From Colius striatus (taxonomy: Eukaryota > Chordata > Aves > Coliiformes > Coliidae), in contig NC_084761.1 of the NCBI RefSeq assembly GCF_028858725.1, forward strand, positions 32,146,501 through 32,210,500: a stretch of DNA of 64,000 nt. The letters are read 5' to 3'. Positions 43,799-53,600 of this stretch are shown here, piece after piece. Within the stretch, counting starts at the first letter, position 1. Each line of letters opens with the position of its first letter. The notes beneath the pieces are model-generated. The model saw only the letters and a program-made list of their open reading frames with translations, ran no database searches and was not told the DNA's origin. The translations under genes and the position numbers were made by a program.

Positions 43799-46700
43799 TC
43801 AAGCCATTCTGATATATGGTGGAGGTTTGGATGCATCTTCCTCTGCATCCAGGTCCTGGGCTGGAAATCGATCTGGAAAGTTAAAAATTCTGCCCCCAGG
43901 ACCTGTATGAGGAAAGAAAGAGGATAGCATTACACCTAGTGTAGACACTTGCACAAAATCCTGAGTTCATTTTGTCTCAGAATATTTTGGCGATCAGGAT
44001 TTTGGCCTGGGATGTAAAGCTTAATGTAAAGCTTATTGAGGATGTTCCTTCCTGGTGAATATCCAAATACGTGGAGGGAAAGAGTTACTCACTTTCTACA
44101 GAGCAATCCATTTCCACAGCCTGATTTTGGTCCTCGCTAGGTTGCAACCATTCCTATGAATGAAACAATGCCATCAAAAAACTCGTGTATGTGTGTGTTC
44201 ATTCAAGAAGGAATACCTAAACTCATTGAAAAAGTCTGTGTAGCCCACTCTTTCTAACAAGGTTTAGTTTGAATGTTTAAAGCAACCTCGCATTACACGC
44301 TTGGTATTTTCAGTCAAGAACAGCTGTCTTGCAATCTGTGCACATTAGTCCCTTACCAAACGAGATAGTCAGGTGTATGTTCGATACAGCACCAGAATTA
44401 CCCTAGCAGAGAAGTAGTTGGTGTTTTTTGAACTCACTCAGCAGAGATGCACAGTGTGTGCCCCATCATTTGAGGCAGAGTCCTCATAAACTAGTAAAAT
44501 GTGGTGTGTCATCTCCCCTACATGTCACACAGGGTAAAGGGGGTGTTTTTGTTGTTGGATTTGTAGTTCTGGGGACAAGGCATCTTGGTGTGTAAGTACA
44601 GCTAAGAAATGCTGCCCCTGGAGCCGTCGTTGGTTTACAGGTGAGAGATGAAGGAGTAGATTTCGAGAAGGGCAACAATTCATAGGAAGTGAGACCGTGG
44701 TAGCTTCAGCACTAATGGTTTGGAAAACAGGGATAACTTATGCCAGGTCTTCCAAAAGACTGCAAATAGGAGGGAGGTAGAAAAATAAAATATAATACAA
44801 AAAAGTATAAACCCCTTCTAAACATCCACTTAATTTCTTAGAATTAGCCTTGGAGGACCGAGGCAGAGTTAGGTTTATGGAAGAAAAACACCTCCTCTCT
44901 CCAGTTTCTCTCCCTCCAACCCACACTGAGTATGAATAAATGGGTGCCTTGGGCTCCTCACTCACCATGCCAGTTACGCTGTCGTAGCAAGAGCAGAGTG
45001 GCAGGCTCCGGCACCCCAAGTAAGCCATCACCAGCACAACACAGGCGCTGCCCACAGCTGCAGCCAGCATGGCCACACTAGCACCCTTCACTACTCTATG
45101 AAGTACGAACTTCTGCAAGTAGAAAAACAAACATGAAAGCCGTAGTCAAGAAGAGAAGCTCCCCACCAGAACAACAAACGTTCTCCCATGGCTGCAAGAA
45201 CACTGCCATTGCATCGGAGCAGCTTGAGAGAGCCAGTGGTGTTTACGGCTTCTCTTCCTGTGCTCTGGAGAACAAGCCAAGAGTGAACCTCAAGCAGTAA
45301 GAGAGCAAGCAGTAAAATAAAGCACCTGATGAAATGTAAGATGCTATGCAATGGCATCAGGCTTGGAAACAGTTCTAGCAATGAATAGAAACCCAAGGAA
45401 CGGCTGCTCCTCTTCACACTGAACGTGACAAATATCTTCTTGCTATGCTGCACCTTAGCAATTTGACGTTTCAATTTGTCCTGCAATAAACTAATGAACA
45501 GCTTCATCGACCTGGAATGTCTTCACCCCCACAGGCAGCCATTGCTTGCACTGGTTTTGACGATTCAAAAGGGCTAACTCATTCCATGTTTTCAGCTTTA
45601 TTGTGGAGGATACACTGGAAATAATACCCAGTTCTAACCAGCTGACCTGTAACTTTATCGCCTGAGGTGCATGCTGCAAAGGATTCCAGCCTAGCAACTG
45701 CTATCTCAAACCAGGCCAGGGATTCAGCCAGCACCTAACCCTTCTCATGAGCCAGCACCATGATTTTGCCCTGGCACAACCCATCCCTTTTGTGCTCAGC
45801 AGCAGCTGACCCAAGTGCCGTGTGTTTTGGCACATAATCTGTGTGCTCCTCTCCAGGGACCAGCTGTTGCCCTCAAGCAGGCAAGCCGGCTGTTAGTTCC
45901 CATAGCCACTGGTATCAGCCATGCTGCAGCAGCAGCCAAGGGCAGGAACTAGCTACAAAATGTCAGTCTTGCCCTGTGTTGGTTTCAGTGCCTAACTTGA
46001 TACTTAACTGTACATTTACTCACTTTTTTTTTAATTAAGTGCCCTGCCACACTCAATTTGCCACTTCAAATTCTAATTTAAGGACACTGGAAGTCTGGTT
46101 CTATCCCGAAGTCATACCTATTAATGTTTGCATTACTTGATGAAGACAGTCGCGTTCCTCAGCAGTAAGTGTAGTATTGGTACTTACTGTATGGATAATG
46201 TGGACTGGGACAGAGCTCGCCTCCTCCTCTTCACCATAGTTGAGTGTGAGGGAGCTATAAATTACCACAATGAGGATGGCAACACAAGAGGTTATGGAGG
46301 CAACTATCAGTACATTCACCTGGACAGAGAAATCAAAGGAGAAAAAGAAGGGTAGCAGGAATTAAATCTATCTTCTGGCAAATCAATGCAACTAATGCAG
46401 ACAAACTGTACTAACAAGCATTGTAGGTACTAGCCTTTGACCTCCTGTAACACTAAAAAGGCTCCAGGAGCAACAGTTCCTTGGAAGCCACGCACAACGC
46501 AGTAAAGGTTTCTGTGACATCGAAGTGCTGAGCTACAACTGAGTTCCAAATTTTCACCACAGGTGCTATGTGGACCCAAAGACTTTGTGCTTAGAGATCT
46601 CTTACTTACAAACAATATCTTCCCTTGGCGTCTCCATGGCTGGAGACATCTATCTAGGAAATGCAAGTCAATTAACTTGTTTCCTATTTTAGTGTACACA

Positions 46701-48094
46701 ATTCTTAATAACAGGCTAGAACACGGAAAGAAATGCATTCAAAAGAAGTGTTTTTATGCTTGTTTTCAGAGCCAGCACTCATCTGCTGTAGCAGAAAATG
46801 AGATAATGCTGCATCCTCTTTTTGCTTAGGAATACAGCAGCTTTTATGAAGATCACTCAAGGAAATAAGCTCTCAAACCTGCAAAAGGATTTCCAGTTCA
46901 TTGCAAATCAAAACCATTTTCAGTTGCCCCGAAAACATTTTGCCTCCACCCTGTACACACACAATCCCCCCCTTCCCATTCTGTCCGTTCCATGCTTACG
47001 AGAACTGGATTCTTCCTCTGAGAGGAAAACAAAGCCAGAACTCCCGGGACTCCCATCACCTGCCGAGCACAAAAGGAGTTGGTAACTGGGAGACAAGTAT
47101 CGGATTTGGAAGACAAACTACTACAGAGAAGATGAAAGGACTTTGATTTCAAGGCTTGGATGAGAGTAACATAGGTCAGAAGTGGAAAGAGACCTGCTGA
47201 TTTTTCCTGTTTTCCTCTGTGGCATCACCCGAGGGCAGGACACTGCGTGAAATGCATCTGGCCTACTTGCTACCCGCATGGCAGCAATCCTCCAACTGGC
47301 TTTATGGTCTGGCCAAATAACAAAACTGATTAAATAAGCCCAATTAAAGTGCTAAAAATGTGCCCCAATGCTTTCCCAAGTCCTTATGCATCTTGTAGGT
47401 GGAAGAAAGGGAGAAGGGAAGGAAGGGAGACAGGTAGCCTCCAGCTGGAAGACAGCTTCAGTACAACTCCCCTGTGGTGTGGCTCACCACAGCATGAAGG
47501 GCAACGTGAGGGTACCACAGGACAGGAGTTTGGATGCCCACTGCCCGCTCCTCTTTGCAGTACAGAGAATCGGTAGCACTGTGCTGCAGGACACCAATCA
47601 CCACCACCCAGATGTTCATCTACCTGAGGTGAGGATGAAGTGTTTGCCTCCTAATCTTCCACGGCCTCTCTATGGTCACTATGCCTCTGCAAAACACCCT
47701 GTCAGTTGCAACTATGCACTTTTTTTCTACATTATCCAGGAGAAAGGTATTCATTTAGCTCCTTCAGAGGGAAGTCTGCTTGCATTCTCCTGCCTATACC
47801 ATGATAAGGAAACTTTTATTATCTGTGTTCAAAGCAGGAAGCCACGGAAGAGTCTCTAAGCTGAGTTTTGGCAGGTAGCAATGGCGGAACAACTGCTCCC
47901 CACAAAACAAAGTATAGAAAATACTTTACCATGCCAGCCCAAATTGGAGCTCTAGTTTTGCCCAGCTGAGACTCCATTCTGAAAATGGCATCTACGAACC
48001 CGCTGACGACGCACAGGGTGCTGAAGGCTATCTGGAATAGCCCCAGCACCACCATGCTCCTCTGGTTAAAGATGAAATATCGATAACGATCCAT
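43799..48094 (-). CDS. four-pass membrane protein, CD20-like (MS4A/ENTREP) type, with C-terminal PPPY
   Basis: I do not recognise a gene name. Coding exons on the minus strand: 48094-47930, 47059-47000, 46319-46188, 45112-44966, 44153-44093 and 43902-43799 (TGA). All internal ends have AG/GT, and the phases (0,0,0,0,1) join exactly. The product is 222 residues. TM1 lies near 13-38 (MVVLGLFQIAFSTLCVVSGF), TM2 near 50-66 (PIWAGM then VMGVPGVLALF), TM3 near 76-99, TM4 near 130-152. An acidic loop (GEEEEASS) follows TM3. The TM2-loop-TM3 plan PIWAG...SSQRKNP...VNVLI resembles CD20-like MS4A and FAM189/ENTREP proteins. The tail has PPPY at 215-218, a WW-domain ligand used by NEDD4-type E3 ligases. 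The start ATG has a good context (A at -3, G at +4). The frame is open upstream to an acceptor at 48182-48183 with no other ATG. Structure is well supported; family and function are inference. Confidence 0.85.
44167..44965 (-). other. tetraspan gene intron between TM4 exon and tail exon
   Basis: Intron sequence (full extent 44154-44965) without recognised repeats. The other introns are 43903-44092, 45113-46187, 46320-46999 and 47060-47929. Open frames inside them, such as 45091-45507 minus and 47368-47859 plus, have no support as exons. Confidence 0.6.
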
Positions 48095-48579
48095 TCTGCT
48101 TTGATACCGACATAAACCCCCACAGATGGAGACCAGGAAGCCGTGCGGTGGCCCTCCAGCCAAGAGGGAGAACAGCTTTTCCTAGGCAGGAGAAAAAGGG
48201 GACAGGAGCATCAGCATCAACCAGGGCGAGCACCGGCCGGTGCACAGGACCTATGGTAGGGCAGGACCACAAGTTCACCAGAAGTTCAGAGTTCACCTCT
48301 TCCCGACTGGCAGCAGTGAAAGCGAGCAAAGGTGAGCGGCTGTTGGAGAATCCCCTCACGCCGCCGCTGGGCGGGTGCCTGGGACACACCATTTCTGGTG
48401 TTTCTAGAGACATGTGCGGTCTCCAGCCCCCGCGAATAACCGTTTTCCTTCGGGGTTTCTGCTGCCCAGAAAGGCACAGGGTTTTGCCTAGGGTTTGTTA
48501 CTTTTCGAAGACAACCTCCGCAGCTCTCGAGGAAGCAGCTGATTCCCTTTGCAGGGGGACAGGCAGGTTGCCCCCCGCC

Positions 48580-49115
48580 GAGCGCTGGGGCAGGCTCCTG
48601 AGGGCCGTTGGTGCCGTCTCTGCCGCTGTGTGCCCGGGTGGAGTGCGCGCGTACGGTGCGGCAGCTGACAGAACCCGGCGGAAGCGCCGAGCAGAGCGGC
48701 CCGGCTCCCGGCCCCCCCCCCGCGCCCCGAAACCGCGTCGGCTCCTTCCCCGCCAGGAAGCGCCCGCCCGCCCGCGCTGAGGCGGGAGCGCGCGCCGCCG
48801 CCGGCTCCTCACCTGCGCCGCGCGGGAACCTCCGCGGCGCCCGGCCCGCCGCGGCCCCGGCGCCACCCGACCCTGTTCCCCGGCGGTTCCGGGCGCCTCG
48901 TTCGGTGAAGCCGAGCCCAGCAGCCGGGCAGGTACGGGGAAAGCGCCGGCTCCGGCTCCGCCTCCGGGAAAAAAAAAAACCAAACCCCAACCCGTTCCGA
49001 GTGGGTGCGAAAGGAAAGCGAAGGGTTGGGAGCGCCTCTGCCCAGCCCTCAGCGCCCGCAGCGGCGCGGGGAAGCCGGTTCCCCCGCCCGCCTCCGCTTC
49101 TTTTTGCTGCATCCT
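48580..49115 (-). promoter_or_regulatory. CpG island, probable promoter and 5' exon of the tetraspan gene
   Basis: Very CG-dense sequence just upstream of the tetraspan coding exons. A minus-strand donor GGCGCAG|GTGAGG at 48813/48812 could splice a leader exon to the acceptor CTGCCTAG|G at 48182/48181. That would make 48181-48095 5'UTR before the start codon. The transcription start is not determined. Long open frames here on both strands are a by-product of GC content. Confidence 0.65.
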
Positions 49116-49117
49116 CA

Positions 49118-49625
49118 AGTGGTGCTTCCCCGTGTACTCGGCAGCGGTGCGGGCGCGGCTCGAATGCTGTGCTCAGTTCACGGCCCCTCACTCCAAGAGA
49201 GACACTTTGGTGCTGGAGGGTGGTCAGAAACGGGCAACGAAGCTGGTGATGGGTCTGGAGAACAAGTCTAATGAGGAGCAGCTGAGTGAAGCAAGGTTAT
49301 TTAGCCTGGAGGAGGCTAAAATGAGACATCATCACTCTGTACCTGAAGGGGAGGTGCAGTGAGGGCTCCTGTCCAGTAACAATAGGACACAAGGAAATGA
49401 GATCAAGCTTCAGCAGGGGAGGTTTAGATTGGACATTGGGAAGAACTTTTTCACTGAGAGGGTTATTAAGCATGGGAAGGGGCTGCCAAAGGAGGTGGTA
49501 CAGTCCCCATCCCTGGAGATATTTAAAAGCTATGTACATGCGGTGCTGAGGGATATAGTGTAGTTTTGTTTTGGGCTTGGGAGTGTTAGGTTAGTTTTTT
49601 CCAACCATAATGATTCTATGATTCC
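49118..49625 (+). mobile_element. CR1 LINE 3' fragment
   Basis: GCAACGAAGCTGGTGATGGG, TAGCCTGGAGGAGGCTAAAA, GGGAAGAACTTTTTCACTGA, CCATCCCTGGAGATATTTAA, GGTGCTGAGGGATATAGTG, and the tail AATGATTCTATGATTC. It lies directly at the edge of the tetraspan CpG island. Confidence 0.93.
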
Positions 49626-50628
49626 CGTAACACAAACACACAATACTTTGGGGAAATTCCCTCTATAAAGGCTGCATAGGCTTGTATGATTGGCTGGTTT
49701 AGTCTGACAGACAAGGACTCCTCAGGCACATAGGTATCGTCTCGCATTTGGAAGGCAAATGCAAGAATCCCACACCCCTGGCCCTAACAAGGACTGTGCT
49801 AAAATATATCCACCTTTTAACTGTTTTAAAGACATCAATTCATAGGTTGGCTATCATTATTTTAAATAAAGCCACAGCACCTCCATGGTGTGAGCAAAGG
49901 ATTGCAGCACAGGAGCAGACAAGTCAAGCCAGCCCCCTGCAGCATCCATGACCCCGGTACCATCTCTGACGTAATGCAAATATATGGCAAGTGCTCATAA
50001 TTTCAGTTTTAGTACTGTGAAGGTTCAATGGGCAATGTCAAGGCCAAACAAGCCTCTTCTACACCACTGCAGAGAGGAAAAGCCTTTGCACACCTAGACT
50101 CAGCACAGGCACAGGAGGAGGCTGTCCATTACCTCAGCAATTGCAGTGATCAGAGGGAGGCAGAGCAGGCAACAAAGCACTGCCCCAAGTCCTCACCACT
50201 CACCCAGTGGGATACATAGAGTGAATTTGGAGATAGAGCAGTTTAGTACCTGCCTGAAAAGGTCTGCTGCTGCCCTGCCTTCCTCCTGTCTCAAAGTCAA
50301 CAAAGGCAAGAGAAGAAAATATACCAGTGCACAGTCAGATGTTTTAAAATACAACTGTTAAAGGCACACACGGGTAGTAACTAAAGCCCATGTTATGTGC
50401 ATCGAGAAGTGAGTAGCAAAGCAGCAGAGGTGCCAGAAAAAACCAAGGCGGTGGTGTCAGGAGGTACTGCTTTTTCACTATTAATGTAACAGGGCCAAGG
50501 ATGTTAACTGCACCTGTGCATCAGCAGTAACTGTGGCAAGCACAGAGTACATAAGCAAGGGGAAAGACGGGATGCCCAAAACCATGACACAAATAACAGG
50601 GAGGGATGACAGTTCTGTTGAATATTTT
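49626..50628. other. intergenic, no gene recognised
   Basis: Short sequence between the CR1 copy and the most distal plausible end of SETD7. Only small open frames without signatures were seen. Confidence 0.45.
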
Positions 50629-53600
50629 AATATCTGCATTGCCTGATAGCGCAATTAAAGCAATCTTTAAAATTCACTTATTACAAATGTTTGTCAAGTC
50701 TGTTTTTCCCCAGAAACATTTTTTTCTTACTTCCTTGCACATACACCCAAACACACTATAAAAACCTCATTCATAACATCAAAGGAAGGGCAATCATCAT
50801 TCATGTAAACATCTTTCTTAGAGTTATCCATTTTTTAAAAGTCATGAATAAACCTACAGATGTTCAGTAAGGCTCATAGTTCGAGTACAAATGTCATAAA
50901 ACACCTATCAAGTACTGTATACAAGTTAAATACTCCGGGGTTAACTGTTAACACACGGATTAGCTTACCCCAAGAATTATTCTTTAGCACTTAGTTCTTC
51001 AGAACAGAGACACCCAGTAATTATGGGCTAAAGAGTATTAAAATAGCAGAAGGCTCAGCAGAAATTGTTAAATAAAACACAATTTTTGTCCAGATATTAG
51101 CTCAAGAGTTAAATTCAGTACAGTTACAGTAGGAAAAGTTTTCCAGGAGGAATTCTGCAGAAAGGAGGGATGAATCAGTTTGTACAATTTCATGAAGGGA
51201 CAAGTTGAGAGGTATGTCCTGAAGGTGTGACCGGCCTTGCTATTACAGTGATTTATGATAGACGTGTGTAATGCTGCATAAATACTTTTCCAAATAGCAG
51301 AAATGACCATTTGTAATTGTAAAGATAATTTGTTGGATCTCTCCTTTAAAAAAAAATAGTATCTGCTTATTGGTAATCACACTTGCATCTTACAAAAAGA
51401 CATCCTTTTAAATTTGGTTTACATCTTATTGGAACTCTTCTTTTTTTTTTTTAAATATTCATTCTACCATGAAAATATTTCATACAAACAGCATTTTACA
51501 TATAAATACATTAAAACTGGTGAAGAGGGTCTTCCCACACTCCTGGTTTTATGGCTTGACACATTTAATTGCTTAGAATTTTTTGTATATATATTTCTCC
51601 TGGAAAAAAAAAACCAAACCAAAACCTGAACCCAATGTAATCGTAAAACTGGAAAGAGGGCAGGAGCTTCAATTGCCTGAAGACGGAAAAGCGCCAAGAG
51701 GAGGGTCCATTCAACAGATAGTGACCTTAGTGTTCAAAACCTTTGATCTGGGGCAAGTAAACATGCACTCAGTCTTGCACCTTTATTTGAAATGTATTTT
51801 AAAAAATATAATCCCTTATAAGACCGCTTAGAAATGCTTTGTCCAAAAATATAGTACTCATGTTTCCAGTACACAAAGCAAAAGGAACAGATTCTCCCCG
51901 AGGCGCAGGCGAGCGTGAAGCCCGCTACTTCCACCCAGAGGTGAAGCTGCCCCCACGCCTTCCTTCCTCGCCCAAATGCTCTCAGCATACGACAGCGCAG
52001 TGGAAGTGAGGAAGAGGCGTCTAATGCAGCACCCCAGCATATAAGGATACACTTCAGCAACAATGTTTTCAAAGCAATTGGGGGTTTAAGTGCTTGGAGG
52101 TGAATTCCTCAGGCACTCAGAGCTCCAGTTGTGCCAGAAGGAAACGAAGCAGCAGATAACCAGCTCTGTACAACTCGTTATCGCAACAGCAGCATTTTCC
52201 AAAAAGACTATTGAGCGGAAGGACAGAAATCACAGGGGTCTCTGGGACAGAAGCGACACAGTTCCTGGTGCAACCAAAGTGTTGAGCACTGTCTTCCACC
52301 AAAGGACAAGGGCAGACAACCGTGAGGGAAAAACAAAGTGGCATTTCCCACCATTTCTCAGTTCCTCGTGCCAGATGGGACACGCTGGCTACTCTGCTCC
52401 TCCAGTGCCTGGCAGAGGGAGAGAAATCCCTGATGATGCTCTCGCCTCCATACCAGCAACATGCTACAACAGCCCCGGCAAAGAATCTGCAGCCACCGCC
52501 AACTCTGTCTTACACTGAAGCCCTGCATCTAGAAAAGGCTGAACTAAGGAGTCTGCTACCTACTCTCTCCCGAAACACACAGCCACACGAGGCCAAGCAA
52601 CCAGCCTCCCAAAGGCCTCGACACCTGCACCAGTCACCCAAGAGCTGCATGGGGGCAAAAGCATGGGCCATCCTAGCAGGTATTGCTGCAACTGGGGAAA
52701 AAGTCAAAAAGCTATCACAGCTCACACTCTGATGACTCGAGAGCCGTATCCACGTATTTCCTTTGACTTTTTCAACAGTTAAGACTTAAAGGTATTTCTG
52801 TAGGTTAAGGGTTTTTTTTTTTAATTACTCCCCCCCACACACAAAAAAGGAAAAAAGCATTTTCAGATGTGCGAAGAATATTTTAGTAGATCCCCAAAAG
52901 TAAAATTACAGCACGAGACTCAACTTGAGACACCCCCCTAGGCCTAAGCCCTTTTCCCTCTTATCCAGAGGAATGACCCAGCAGCAGGTAGCTCTCAGCT
53001 GTAACTTCTCATGCTCTCTTGTCTCCAAGATTAACTGCTCCTCCAGAAAACTAAGCTTCTGTATTCTTGGTGACAAAACACAGTGCTGCCATAGCAGGAA
53101 GATCCATTTAGGATTTTATTTTTTTTAAAACCAGACAATCAGCAGCCTCTAACACAGGCTGATACGGGCTCCTTCTCACAAGTGAGCTCAGGTAACAACT
53201 TTCCCATCCCAGAGGAGCCATGTGCAGTACTGCAGACCAAAGGCTGATGTTGGGAACTAATCAGTAACTGAAAAAAGCAGCAATTCCAGGTTTTCTCAGG
53301 CCATTCTTTATTCACAAGGGATATGCCGAGAGCCAGTTGCTCAGTGAGGCTCAGCTCTCAGGCATCTGCTCTTCCAGTTTCTGTGCCGATGGGATGGGAA
53401 CTCTAAGACTCTGAGAAGTGGCTCTTCCTTACTTATTGCATATTCACCAATAGTCAGCTGCAGTCAACAGACCCAAATGGACTGCTTTGCAAAATGACTG
53501 CTTCCTAAGCTCCAAATTAAAACCAGGTTTTGGTGTGGGTCTCTACTGGCAACTAGTTTTGGTGAGCTGGTCTTGCTATCTAGTGAGCCCCAGAAGCTGA

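Noticed and set aside
45091-45507. Minus-strand frame of 138 codons just upstream of the TM4 exon
   Set aside because: It runs across the acceptor at 45114-45113 in another frame; including it would break the phase with neighbouring exons.
45491-45697. Candidate extra tetraspan exon (starts after TTATTTCCAG, frame with KLKTWNELALLN)
   Set aside because: The phases do not fit either neighbour, and the donor is poor; the flanking exons already join in phase without it.
47368-47859. 163-codon plus-strand frame
   Set aside because: Lies antisense inside an intron of the tetraspan gene, mixed composition, no splice sites or family match.
48148-49271. Several 200-300 codon frames in the tetraspan CpG island
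   Set aside because: Same GC effect; R/P/G-rich composition, mutually overlapping on both strands, no domain.
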